A model generated the notes under the pieces. The model was not told where the DNA came from, made no database searches, and was given only the letters and a program-made list of their open reading frames with translations. Shown here one piece after another: positions 46,182 to 55,303 of a DNA stretch of 64,000 nucleotides. Both the position numbers and the translations under genes were made by a program. The DNA is from Oscillatoria sp. FACHB-1406 (GTDB lineage: Bacteria > Cyanobacteriota > Cyanobacteriia > Cyanobacteriales > Spirulinaceae): the NCBI RefSeq assembly GCF_014698145.1, contig NZ_JACJSM010000005.1, forward strand, positions 1 through 64,000, given 5' to 3'. How positions within the stretch are numbered: position 1 is the stretch's first letter; each line of letters begins with the position of its first letter.

Positions 46182-47981
46182 ATGTCAAAACTGCTCTGGC
46201 AGATTCTAAAAACGGCTCCCCTTGCTGTGGGAAGCTCTGTACTACTCGCGAACGGTGCGATCGCGGCTCAAAACCCTGACGTTGCTATCCCCTCCGATTC
46301 CCAGAAATCAGTAGAACTCAACCTTGAAGCTGCGGCTGAGGTTCCCAAAGCTGCCGAACTCAACTTTGAAACGCCTGCTTCTGTTGAAGTTGCCAGCGAA
46401 ATCGCTCCTGCAAATAACAGTTCCACCCTCGAGCAAATCGAAAGCTATAGCAGCGAAGGCATTGATAATTCCCTCGGACAAAGCGTGCAAGGCGCATCCA
46501 AATTTCGCGACGTGCGCCCCACCGATTGGGCATTCCAAGCCCTCGACGACCTCATCAAACGCTACGATTGCTTAGTCGGCTATCCCGATGGCACGTTCCG
46601 AGGCAACCGTCCCCTGTCTCGTTACGAATTTGCCGCCGGTTTAAACGCCTGCTTAAACCAAATCGAGCGCTTAATTGCCTCATCCGGTAGCGGTTTTGCG
46701 ACTAAAGAAGACTTGGAAACCTTGCGTCGGCTGATGCAAGAATTTGAGGCAGAACTGGCAACCCTGGGAACCCGCGTCGATAACCTCGAAGCGCGTACCG
46801 CCTTCCTTGAAGACCATCAATTCTCCACCACGACCAAACTGAAAGGAGAAGTCATCTTTGCACTCGCGGATGTATTTACTGACCTCGACCAGCAATTTGA
46901 TACTAACTTCAACCGTCAGATTGATGCTAGAGACAGCCGACCAAGCGGTGGCAATGCCATTTTTAGCGATCGCGTTCGCTTAAACCTAGAAACCAGCTTC
47001 ACCGGCAAAGACTTGCTGCGCGTCCGCCTGCAAGCGCGCAATACCCCGAATATCATTCCCAGCTTTACCAACGAAGGTCGCTTGGGCTTTGATGGAGACA
47101 ATGGCAATAACGTCGAACTGGACGACGTATTTTATCGCTTCCCAGTTTTCAACGATCGCGGTCGATTGCAAGTTTGGGCGAACGGAACCGAACTTAACGA
47201 TATGTTCGATCCGATTAACCCCTTTGAATCCAGCGGTTCCGGCGCGCTTTCTCGCTTCGGTCGTTTCAACCCCATCTATCGGGCGGGCGGTCAAAATGCT
47301 GCGATTGCTCTAGACTTTAACGTAACCGATTGGCTCAACGTTGCCGGAGCCTATATGGCGGGCGAAGCTAATAATCCCGGGCCGGGTCAAGGTTTATTTA
47401 ACGGAGACTATGCTGTTGCCGGTCAAGTCACGTTAAAACCTTTCGACGGTCGCATGAAAGTTGCAGGCTTGTTCGTTCACGGCTACAACGACACTGGCAT
47501 TGATATGGGAACCGGTACGCGGGCGGCATCTTTCCGCACCGGGACACCCGTCGTCTCCAATAGCTACGGCGTAAACGTCAACTTCAACGTAACCGATACT
47601 ATCTTTGTCGGCGGTTGGGGCGGCTACACCGCAGCGCGCGCCATTAATACTGGCGATGGCGACATCTGGAACTGGGCAGCTTATGCCGGTCTAAATGATT
47701 TAGGCGCGAAAGGAAGCCGCCTCGGTTTTATCTTCGGTCGCGAACCGTATTTAGCCGGTTCAGATCCTGCCATTGGAACCTTAAATGTACCGGGTTTAGG
47801 CAACAGATTAGGCAACCGCGCTGATGCCGATACCAGCTATCACTTTGAAGGCTTCTATCGCTTCCCTGTCAACAAAAATATCCATATTACGCCGGGGGTA
47901 ATTGCGATTACCAATCCGGGCGGCCAATCGGTTAACGATACCCTGTGGATTGGCGTGTTGCGCACGACCTTCTCTTTCTAG
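46182..47981 (+). CDS. SLH-domain OprB-type outer membrane porin (iron uptake/Som type)
   Basis: The 599-residue precursor has a signal peptide ending near ANGAIAA. A Glu/Ala/Ser-rich linker is followed by an SLH domain (FRDVRPTDWAFQALDDLIKRYDCLVGYPDGTFRGNRPLSRYEFAAGLNACL). A coiled coil comes next (FATKEDLETLRRLMQEFEAELATLGTRVDNLEARTAFLEDHQ). The rest, from KGEVIFALADVF on, is a beta barrel (OprB family). It ends in aromatic residues (VLRTTFSF). Cyanobacterial relatives carry ions and sugars, and some take up iron. I set the start at ATG 46182, since GAGG precedes it. Confidence 0.9.
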   Translation: MSKLLWQILKTAPLAVGSSVLLANGAIAAQNPDVAIPSDSQKSVELNLEAAAEVPKAAELNFETPASVEVASEIAPANNSSTLEQIESYSSEGIDNSLGQSVQGASKFRDVRPTDWAFQALDDLIKRYDCLVGYPDGTFRGNRPLSRYEFAAGLNACLNQIERLIASSGSGFATKEDLETLRRLMQEFEAELATLGTRVDNLEARTAFLEDHQFSTTTKLKGEVIFALADVFTDLDQQFDTNFNRQIDARDSRPSGGNAIFSDRVRLNLETSFTGKDLLRVRLQARNTPNIIPSFTNEGRLGFDGDNGNNVELDDVFYRFPVFNDRGRLQVWANGTELNDMFDPINPFESSGSGALSRFGRFNPIYRAGGQNAAIALDFNVTDWLNVAGAYMAGEANNPGPGQGLFNGDYAVAGQVTLKPFDGRMKVAGLFVHGYNDTGIDMGTGTRAASFRTGTPVVSNSYGVNVNFNVTDTIFVGGWGGYTAARAINTGDGDIWNWAAYAGLNDLGAKGSRLGFIFGREPYLAGSDPAIGTLNVPGLGNRLGNRADADTSYHFEGFYRFPVNKNIHITPGVIAITNPGGQSVNDTLWIGVLRTTFSF

Positions 47982-48032
47982 ATATCGAGTCGAGAGAAGA
48001 CTCTCTCTAGCATTCCTCATATACCTTGCTTG

Positions 48033-48058
48033 AACCCTCCACTGCGAGGGTTTTTTAT
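48033..48058 (+). terminator. Rho-independent terminator of the porin gene
   Basis: AACCCTC (48033-48039) and GAGGGTT (48046-48052) form a 7-bp stem with a 6-base loop, followed by TTTTATT. It starts about 50 bases past the stop codon. Confidence 0.85.
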
Positions 48059-48337
48059 TGGTTCTGCGGATTCCTAGGATCGGTGATATTACATATATAT
48101 TTGTAATACGACTGTTCTTATCGGGTATTTATTGCCTGAACTTATCGGCATCTACTGAGACTGCTGAAATTCTGATATGGAATCGGTCTTAGGGTGTATT
48201 TTTTTTTAAGATTTGTCCAATTTTTTTTTGAGATACCTTCTTCCTAAAGGATGGTTTACGAATTAAAAGACTCGCTTACGATCCTCCCTATAAATAACTA
48301 TGCTCCTTACGAAGAAAATTTGAACAGGAGCGAAGCG
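48059..48337. other. Spacer upstream of the small gene at 48338
   Basis: It contains polyT tracts at about 48199-48207 and 48220-48229 and an AT-rich ACATATATATTTGTAA segment. It probably holds the promoter of the small gene, and no other element is seen. Confidence 0.4.
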
Positions 48338-48646
48338 ATGAAGTCGCAAACCATTTATCCATACGGCATCATACTCATGAGATACAAACAATTTGTCAGG
48401 GAAATTCTACATCAGTTAAAAGTTCCAGAAGCCTATCGAACTATTGTCCGAAATTTTCCGTTCGAGTTAGCTATGGCAGAAGAGCGTAAGCGCCCGACTC
48501 GGGTTGCGGCTACTAGGGACTGGTTTGAAGAGCGTAGGGCGTTACAAAGCTCGCCCAGAGCCGCCTTCGCTTTAAAAAGTGTTGAGTCTTCAAGATTTGC
48601 GAGTAGCCGTAATTGGTTTAGAGAACGCGAATCATTAGCCCAGTAA
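48338..48646 (+). CDS. Hypothetical protein with repeated RNWFxERExL motif
   Basis: The 102-residue protein starts at ATG 48338 with AGGAG seven bases upstream, a better site than the first ATG of the frame at 48251. It is basic, with no signal peptide. A short repeat appears twice at the C-terminus, TRDWFEERRAL and SRNWFRERESL. I recognise no family. Confidence 0.45.
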   Translation: MKSQTIYPYGIILMRYKQFVREILHQLKVPEAYRTIVRNFPFELAMAEERKRPTRVAATRDWFEERRALQSSPRAAFALKSVESSRFASSRNWFRERESLAQ

Positions 48647-48807
48647 AGATTGTCGATTTTTTACGATTGAATGCTGAAATAAGCATTCAATCATAAGTGG
48701 AGAGTTCTTCAGTAGTTTGTACGACACAGAGCGCTGAACTTCCTTGAAGAAGTCAGAAATTTTGTAATGCCCAGAATGCCCAGTTTTAGAATTGAATAGC
48801 AACAGGA

Positions 48808-49848
48808 ATGTATCAAGAACTTCTTCAGCCCCACCTGATTAGCCGAGCGTTACCGAAAGGTTTTGAGTCTACAGTTCATTGGAAATTCAGAGAAGCTGAA
48901 AAGCACGATTCTCCACATACCTTTATAGCCGAACTGAAAAATGCTCGGGTCTGGGGGAGAAACGGTGCAGTTATAACCAGCGATAACTGCCTTCTAACCG
49001 ATGTATCGAGGGAGTTTGGGGAAAAACCTCCGTGGGAGCATTCGATTTTTGAACGCTTGCAACTGCCCGAACCATACTTTTTAGATGGGACTGCTGTTGT
49101 TTTAAGTGCAGCCGGTGGAGAGGGTTACTTCCATTGGCTGTTAGAGGTTTTGCCGCGCCTCCACCTACTATCTTTAGCAGATATTTCCTTTGACTCTATC
49201 GATGCTTTCATCGTCAACAGTCAGGAAACCTCATACCAACAAGAGACGTTAGCACGGCTAGGGGTTCCTGCTGACAAAATCGTAACGAGCGATCGCTTTC
49301 CTCATCTTAAAGCCGAACGACTCCTGGTTCCCTCCTTACCTGGAATTACGGGCAACCCTCCTTCATGGGTGTGCGAGTTCTTACGCGATCGATTTCTGCC
49401 CGAAGAACGGTTATCCCCAACGAGACGAATTTATATCCAGCGCCCCCAAGAGGTCGATCGCCGTCGAGTGGTGAATGAACCTCAAACGCTGGAATTGTTA
49501 AGTCGGTTTGGCTTTGAACCTGTTAAGTTCGAGCTATTGTCCGTGGCAGAACAAGCGCGTATCGTTGCTTCATCGGAAGCGATTATCGGCCCTCACGGTG
49601 CGGGACTCAGCAATCTCGTTTTTGGAACCCCGAAAACCAAAGTCATAGAAGTTTTTAACCCCAGTTATGTCAACGTTTGTTTCTGGGCAATAAGCGATCG
49701 CATTGGTGCTGATTATTATTACCTACTCAGCGACGACCCCAAACCGAAGGAGGATGAGAATCCCTGTCTGCCAAAGGCTAACATCCGAATGCCGCTCGAC
49801 CGATTAGAAAAAGCACTCGAGCAACTATTCTCTCGATCGCGCGTATAA
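48808..49848 (+). CDS. Glycosyltransferase family 61 protein
   Basis: The 346-residue protein has the DUF563/GT61 pattern. GEGYFHWLLEVLPRLHLL carries the conserved FHWL. RRIYIQRPQE lies near residue 210, and EAIIGPHGAGLSNLVFGTPKTKVIEVF near residue 270 is the family signature. GT61 enzymes add xylose or GlcNAc to glycans and often serve surface polysaccharides. The acceptor is unknown. Start ATG 48808 has a short AGG at minus 7. Confidence 0.8.
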   Translation: MYQELLQPHLISRALPKGFESTVHWKFREAEKHDSPHTFIAELKNARVWGRNGAVITSDNCLLTDVSREFGEKPPWEHSIFERLQLPEPYFLDGTAVVLSAAGGEGYFHWLLEVLPRLHLLSLADISFDSIDAFIVNSQETSYQQETLARLGVPADKIVTSDRFPHLKAERLLVPSLPGITGNPPSWVCEFLRDRFLPEERLSPTRRIYIQRPQEVDRRRVVNEPQTLELLSRFGFEPVKFELLSVAEQARIVASSEAIIGPHGAGLSNLVFGTPKTKVIEVFNPSYVNVCFWAISDRIGADYYYLLSDDPKPKEDENPCLPKANIRMPLDRLEKALEQLFSRSRV

Positions 49849-50055
49849 CGAGTTTGCTCAACCGCTTGCAGGAGTGAAGCGGAGGTGCTTTTAAAGGTTA
49901 TCTTAAAACCAGGAAAGCAGGGATGCTAGTAATAGCGTTTCTGTATTCTCGCAAGTCAGAAAGGCGCTTATAATACGGACGGTAAGTAGTTGGAGAGCGC
50001 GTTGAAAGCCGTCTTGCTGCTTGCGGTTAACGGTTAGCGATCGCTGTTAGATAAA

Positions 50056-51195
50056 ATGTGGCGAAATCTTCAGGAACGCTTAGAAACTCGATGGGTTAAT
50101 CCGGCTTATGCGGGGTTAATGTTAGGGGGGGTTGCGCTCTGTTTTTTTGGGGCGGCTAGCAATACAATGGCCGGGTGGCTGTATGCGATCAGTGGCGGGA
50201 TTTTTGCGCTGCTGTTGGTGAGTGCGATTCTGCCCCCGCGCGCGATCGCGTCGTTACGAGTGCGCCGTTTGCCGATCGCGCCGGTGAGTGCGGGCGATCG
50301 CATCGCCATAACGTTAGAGATTGAAAACCCCACCTCCCAAGCCAAGCACTTACTGCAAATCCGCGACAGTTTCCCACCGGAACTTGCTCCTAGCGAAGCG
50401 ATCGCGATCGAAACTCTCCCCCCCCGAAGCATTCATCGCTGTCTATTTAACCCCGAAACAACCCGACGCGGCGTTTACCGTTGGGAAAGTGTGGAATTGA
50501 GAACGGGCGCGCCCTTGGGCTTATTTTGGTGCCGACGCGATCGCGCCGTTCCCGCCAAAGCGATCGTTTATCCCGTCGTTCTGCCCCTCAAACGCTGCCC
50601 CCTCATCGACACCCTCGGGCGCGAAGCCACCTTGCAAGCGGAAAGCGAACGCCGTTCCCAAATAGCCAATGAAGGGATTACCCGAACCCTGCGTCCCTAC
50701 CGCCAAGGCGATCCCACCCGCCTAATTCACTGGCGCACCAGCGCGCGCTTGGGCGAATTTCAAGTCCGCGAACTCGAAATCGTCACGGGCGGACAAGAAA
50801 TCTTTATCTGCCTCGATACGCCTGCAACTTGGCCTGCTGACGACTTTGAACGGGCTGCGATCGCCGCAGCATCGCTATACTTCTACGCCAGTCGAGCGCA
50901 GATGAACGTCAAACTCTGGACGGCAAGTACGGGATTATTACAAGGCGATCGTGTCGTTCTCGAAGCCCTCGCCGCCACGCAAATGGAAGAAGCACCCAGC
51001 CACGATTTGCCCTCCCGCCCCTTAATTTGGCTTTCCCCCAACGCCAACCGCATTGAGACACTCCCTCTCGGTAGTCGTTGGCTGCTATTTCCCGCCTCTA
51101 CCGCAGTTGGCAGCCTAACCGCCGTTCCCGGAATCGCGATCGATCCCAAACAAGACTTAGCAATGCAACTGCAAAAATCCTCGAACCTTTATTAA
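50056..51195 (+). CDS. DUF58 family protein
   Basis: The 379-residue protein has two N-terminal hydrophobic helices (about 20-37 and 42-60). The DUF58 core follows, with RPYRQGDPTRLIHWRTSARLGEFQVRELE near residue 214. The family is vWA-like and is commonly linked with MoxR ATPases and transglutaminases, but neither neighbour is here. The role is unknown and may involve membrane protein maturation. Confidence 0.85.
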   Translation: MWRNLQERLETRWVNPAYAGLMLGGVALCFFGAASNTMAGWLYAISGGIFALLLVSAILPPRAIASLRVRRLPIAPVSAGDRIAITLEIENPTSQAKHLLQIRDSFPPELAPSEAIAIETLPPRSIHRCLFNPETTRRGVYRWESVELRTGAPLGLFWCRRDRAVPAKAIVYPVVLPLKRCPLIDTLGREATLQAESERRSQIANEGITRTLRPYRQGDPTRLIHWRTSARLGEFQVRELEIVTGGQEIFICLDTPATWPADDFERAAIAAASLYFYASRAQMNVKLWTASTGLLQGDRVVLEALAATQMEEAPSHDLPSRPLIWLSPNANRIETLPLGSRWLLFPASTAVGSLTAVPGIAIDPKQDLAMQLQKSSNLY

Positions 51196-51255
51196 TGGAT
51201 AGTGAAGGGTGAATGGTGGATAGTGAAGAGTCAATCCCCCAAAATCATTCAAAAT

Positions 51256-51285
51256 TATCCATTATCCATTATCCATTATCCATTA
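51256..51285. repeat. Short tandem repeat TCCATTA (four copies)
   Basis: Four tandem copies of a 7-base unit lie directly upstream of the GTG start of the acyl-CoA dehydrogenase-like gene. Part of the open frame upstream of this start is made from the repeat. Confidence 0.85.
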
Positions 51286-51290
51286 ATATC

Positions 51291-52403
51291 GTGCGTCCTG
51301 TCTCATCTCCTCTACCTTTACCCATCTCCGAACGAAAACTCCTCGATCGCGCCCAAACCTATTTGCAATCCTTTGTTGCTCGCCACGCCGCCGCGATTGA
51401 CACCGATCCCGAAGTTTTGCGAGTCGCTTTGCAGGGATTAGGCGATCTCGCGCTCCTCGCCCTCAAAGTCCCTAGAGCTTGGCAAGGCGCAGAATTTAGC
51501 CTTTCCAACTATTACTGTTACCAAGAATCCCTCGCCCGCTATTCCGGAGCCTTAGCCTTCCTGCAAACCCAGCATCAAAGCGCGGGCGCATTAATCGCGC
51601 GCGGCACAAACGAATCCCTCAAACTCGAATTTTTACCCCGGATGGGGACGGGAAAAGTTCTTGTGGGCATCGCTTTTTCTCACTTGCGTCGCCCGGGCGA
51701 ACCCATGCTGCGAGCAGAACCTACCCAAGGCGGCTATCAACTCAACGGACACATCCCTTGGATAACCGGCTATGACTTCTTTCAAGATTTTATTGTCGGC
51801 GCAACCCTCCCCTCCGGCGAAATTCTCTACGGTGCGATGCCATTACGCGAGATGGTGCAACCGAGTGGCGGCAAGCTGAATTTCTCCGCCCCCCTACCCT
51901 TAATTGCAATGGAGTCCGCCCAAACCGCGAGCGCGAGGGTAGATGAATGGTTTTTGCCCGAAGAGCGCGTCGTCGCCATTCGCTCGCCGAATTTTCTCGG
52001 CGAACAAGACCGAAAAAATGTTTTGTACCCCAGTTCCTTAGCCCTCGGATGCGCTCGAGGGGGGCTAGATCTCCTGCAAAAGGTCAGCCAACAGAAGGAA
52101 CTTCCGTTTCTGGAAAAAGCCTACAATGCCCTCGATCGCGACTGGGAAGACTGCCGCCAGCAGATTTTTGACGTTTTAGCCTCCCAAGACACGCGCTTCG
52201 AGTTACGGTTGGAACTGCGCTCTCGCGCGATCGACCTCGCCGGACGTTGCGCCCGCGCTGCCGTCATTGCCTCGGGCGGTTCTGCTAGCACGCAATCTCA
52301 CCCCGCCGGACGCATTTACCGGGAAAGCCTTCTTTTTGCCGTCTCCGGGCAAACCCCCGACCTTATGGAAGCCGCTCTCGGTCAGTTGTTGCCTTCCCTG
52401 TGA
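51291..52403 (+). CDS. Acyl-CoA dehydrogenase-like protein
   Basis: The 370-residue protein has the ACAD topology. An N-terminal helical domain (ISERKLLDRAQTYLQSF...LALKVPRAWQGAEFS) and a middle beta domain (GIAFSHLRRPGEP...GGYQLNGHIPWITGYDFF) are clear. The C-terminal helices end in GRIYRESLLFAVSGQTPDLMEAAL. The catalytic glutamate cannot be identified with certainty. ACADs use FAD to introduce double bonds, but cyanobacteria often lack beta-oxidation, so this may have another role. I take GTG 51291 as the start. The frame upstream to 51213 is repeat-derived. Confidence 0.75.
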   Translation: MRPVSSPLPLPISERKLLDRAQTYLQSFVARHAAAIDTDPEVLRVALQGLGDLALLALKVPRAWQGAEFSLSNYYCYQESLARYSGALAFLQTQHQSAGALIARGTNESLKLEFLPRMGTGKVLVGIAFSHLRRPGEPMLRAEPTQGGYQLNGHIPWITGYDFFQDFIVGATLPSGEILYGAMPLREMVQPSGGKLNFSAPLPLIAMESAQTASARVDEWFLPEERVVAIRSPNFLGEQDRKNVLYPSSLALGCARGGLDLLQKVSQQKELPFLEKAYNALDRDWEDCRQQIFDVLASQDTRFELRLELRSRAIDLAGRCARAAVIASGGSASTQSHPAGRIYRESLLFAVSGQTPDLMEAALGQLLPSL

Positions 52404-52577
52404 ATGTCAAGAAATGTTCATAATTTGCCCGGAGTGTAGCGATCCCGCCTTAATTCTGTAACAAACTTCTTAAAAAATTGAGCTTTAGTGCTTATAATCA
52501 GTACAGGAATCTTCATATTCCTCAATCGGTTTGGAAAAAAACCTTAATCATAGTCAAGTAGCAAAACTCTCTTCGTA

Positions 52578-53318
52578 ATGCCTCGAATACTGGTCATCGA
52601 TGACGATCCTGCAATTACAGAGTTAGTCTCCGTGAACTTGGAGATGGCTGGATACGACGTGAGTCAAGCTCGGGATGGCATTAAAGGTCAAGCTTTAGCC
52701 GTTCAACTTCAGCCAGATTTAATCGTTCTCGATCTAATGTTGCCCAAGGTGGATGGCTTCACCGTCTGCCAGCGCTTGCGCCGAGACGATCGCACGGCGG
52801 AAATTCCCGTTTTAATGGTCACCGCTCTCGATCAAACGCAAGATAAAGTCGGCGGATTTAACGCCGGTGCGGACGACTATCTCACGAAACCATTTGAGCT
52901 TGAAGAAATGCTCGCGCGGGTGCGCGCCCTATTGCGCCGTACCGATCGCATTCCGCAGGCTGCCAAGCACTCAGAAATTCTCAATTACGGTCCCTTAACT
53001 CTGATTCCCGAGCGTTTTGAGGCGATTTGGTTCGACGAAACCGTCAAACTGACCCACTTAGAGTTTGAACTGCTCCATTGCTTGCTGCAACGTCACGGAC
53101 AAACCGTATCGCCCAGCGAAATCCTTAAAGAGGTTTGGGGTTACGATCCCGACGATGATATCGAAACGATTCGCGTTCATATCCGCCATTTAAGAACAAA
53201 ATTAGAACCCGATCCCCGCCATCCGAAATACATTAAAACCGTCTACGGCGCGGGATACTGCCTGGAATTGCCCAGCACCGAACAATTGCTCGCCGACTCC
53301 GACTCTGCGATGGCTTAA
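52578..53318 (+). CDS. rpaA: OmpR-family response regulator RpaA
   Basis: The 246-residue regulator has a receiver domain (DDD at residues 8-10, phosphorylated Asp52 in LIVLDLMLP, Lys in [11 protein letters not shown]). A winged helix DNA-binding domain follows ([35 protein letters not shown]...[13 protein letters not shown]). It closely matches Synechocystis RpaA from memory, including [32 protein letters not shown]. RpaA is the output regulator of the KaiABC clock, controlled by SasA and CikA, and affects phycobilisome energy transfer. RpaB is less likely. Confidence 0.9.
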   Translation: MPRILVIDDDPAITELVSVNLEMAGYDVSQARDGIKGQALAVQLQPDLIVLDLMLPKVDGFTVCQRLRRDDRTAEIPVLMVTALDQTQDKVGGFNAGADDYLTKPFELEEMLARVRALLRRTDRIPQAAKHSEILNYGPLTLIPERFEAIWFDETVKLTHLEFELLHCLLQRHGQTVSPSEILKEVWGYDPDDDIETIRVHIRHLRTKLEPDPRHPKYIKTVYGAGYCLELPSTEQLLADSDSAMA

Positions 53319-53517
53319 GGCAGCACAGTCAAGAAATTCAACAGAATCTATCCTCGGCAGGTTATTTCGCCAGAGCATCTCTTGAGGCAGGGATGCCAAT
53401 GGCCTGTTTAGCAGCTATCATTGACTAAACTGCTACATTCCTAGAAATTCTAAGGATAGGATTGTAGTTGGTAATAGTTGTTAAGTATTAACGTTTGTTA
53501 CCTTAAGACTCATCGCT

Positions 53518-54414
53518 ATGACACTCCCCAATTTCTTAATTATTGGCGTTCAAAAATCAGGAACAACCTCGATCTATAACTACCTCAAACAGCACCCACA
53601 GATCTACATGAGTCCTGTGAAAGAGACCAATTTTTTATCAAGAGATTGGGAAAAAAATCCCGCAACAAAAAGTCAGTCAGTTGCCCCTAAAATTGACAGC
53701 TTTAAAAAATACTGCGAACTCTTTGATGAGGTGAAGGACGAAATCGCGATCGGAGAAGCTTCCCCAAACTATCTTTTTCATTACGATATCTCAATTCCCC
53801 TCATTCAGCGTTACGTCCCAGAAGCTAAGCTAATCGCAATTTTACGCGATCCGACCGAAAGAGCGCATTCGGACTATTTGATGCACATCCGGGACGCGAT
53901 CGATACACAGCGTAGAAACTTATTAGATCAAATTAAATACAGTTCTCATACGTCCTATACTCTCCGCAAAGGATTTTACGGACAACAACTCCAGCATTTT
54001 TACGATCGATTCGATCGCCAGAAAATTAGAGTTTATTTGTACGACGACTTGCGAGTTGATGCCGAAAAGTTTATGCAGGAAATCTATCGTTTTCTGGAAG
54101 TGGATGATAACTACTGTCCGGATGTATCTCGCCGCTCTCAAGTCGCTAAAATCCCCAAAAATCAAACAATTAATAGAATCTTGAAAAAACAAAATCCGTT
54201 GCGAACGACTGTCTCTTCAATCTTGAAAGCATTTATGCCCGTAGAAATGCGGCAAACAATTCGTTCGAGCTTAATTGAATTAAATTCAGATGAGAAGTCT
54301 ATAGTCAAGATTACTCCAGAAGAGCGAGAGGCACTCGTTGAGTTTTATCGTCACGACATTCTACAGTTGCAGGATTTAATCGATCGCGATCTTTCGGCTT
54401 GGTTAAAAGTATAA
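53518..54414 (+). CDS. Sulfotransferase, heparan N-sulfotransferase-like
   Basis: The 298-residue protein has the PAPS 5'-phosphosulfate loop FLIIGVQKSGTTSIYNYLKQHP at residues 6-27. The 3'-phosphate site is LIAILRDPTERAHSDYLMH. No signal peptide or anchor is present, so it should act in the cytosol. It would sulfate a sugar chain precursor. The next gene begins 15 bases downstream and is probably cotranscribed. Confidence 0.85.
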   Translation: MTLPNFLIIGVQKSGTTSIYNYLKQHPQIYMSPVKETNFLSRDWEKNPATKSQSVAPKIDSFKKYCELFDEVKDEIAIGEASPNYLFHYDISIPLIQRYVPEAKLIAILRDPTERAHSDYLMHIRDAIDTQRRNLLDQIKYSSHTSYTLRKGFYGQQLQHFYDRFDRQKIRVYLYDDLRVDAEKFMQEIYRFLEVDDNYCPDVSRRSQVAKIPKNQTINRILKKQNPLRTTVSSILKAFMPVEMRQTIRSSLIELNSDEKSIVKITPEEREALVEFYRHDILQLQDLIDRDLSAWLKV

Positions 54415-54429
54415 GTTTAGCTTCAAGTT

Positions 54430-55293
54430 ATGGATACACTGGTTAATTATCATGTCATCGATCCGGGTAACATCGGAGATAGCTTATCTGCACCAAGCGC
54501 CTATTTTAGCTTTCCTGGCTATCGCGTTGAAGCTGCGGATATTCGGGCAGTACAAGCCGACCAGATTGACAATAAATATATTATTGTTGGGGGGGGCGGC
54601 CTTTTGTATTCAAGGTTTTTAGATAATTTTTTAAAACTGAGGGAGGCAGGGAACGTTAAAAAGTTGATTGCCTGGGGAATCGGTCAGCAAAACTACAGTC
54701 TTTCAACGATAAAAGATGTTCGCTCGTTTAACTATTCTGAATACCTAGATGGTTTTGATTTGATGGGAATTCGAGACTCGGATTCGCCGTACTCTTGGGT
54801 TCCTTGTGCGAGTTGCTTGCACCCCTCGTTGGATAAAAAGCGCGAGATCGAACATGAGTTGGTGATTTTTTCCCACAAAAAATTTCAGTTGAATATGCCT
54901 CGCATCCCGCGATTGACAAATGCCAGTAGCAGCTTTGATGAAGTGTTAGATTTTTTGGGGTCGGGGGAGACAATCTTAACCAGTTCTTATCACGGTGCCT
55001 ATTGGGGAACCTTGCTGGGACGCAAAGTTTTAGCTTTCCCGTTCAGTAGCAAGTTTTATACCTTGAAGCATCAACCTGCTATTTATGGCGTTGAGAAGTG
55101 GAGGCAGGAGAAGATAACTTTTTCGCTCTTTAAAAAACGCCTCTATGAATTTCGTTACAAGAATAAGTTTTCTTGTTCGACCGAAGGGTGGCAAGAGGCG
55201 TTGAAAGATTGTCGGAGTTATCCAGAAGCTCTACAAGAGTGCCGCGATCGCAATCAATGGTACTACGAGCGAGTTCTGGATTTATTGAATTAG
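54430..55293 (+). CDS. Polysaccharide pyruvyl transferase-like protein
   Basis: The 287-residue protein resembles the PF04230 polysaccharide pyruvyl transferase family. It has an N-terminal GNIGD (DPGNIGDSLSAPSAYF), a Gly-rich IIVGGGGLLYSRF near residue 51, and the C-terminal TSSYHGAYWGTLLGRKVLAFPFSSKF near residue 185. PF04230 enzymes add pyruvate ketals to exopolysaccharide. The paired sulfotransferase suggests decoration of the same acidic polymer. The assignment to pyruvyl transfer is by family only. Confidence 0.7.
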   Translation: MDTLVNYHVIDPGNIGDSLSAPSAYFSFPGYRVEAADIRAVQADQIDNKYIIVGGGGLLYSRFLDNFLKLREAGNVKKLIAWGIGQQNYSLSTIKDVRSFNYSEYLDGFDLMGIRDSDSPYSWVPCASCLHPSLDKKREIEHELVIFSHKKFQLNMPRIPRLTNASSSFDEVLDFLGSGETILTSSYHGAYWGTLLGRKVLAFPFSSKFYTLKHQPAIYGVEKWRQEKITFSLFKKRLYEFRYKNKFSCSTEGWQEALKDCRSYPEALQECRDRNQWYYERVLDLLN

Positions 55294-55303
55294 AGTCGCC
55301 CGC

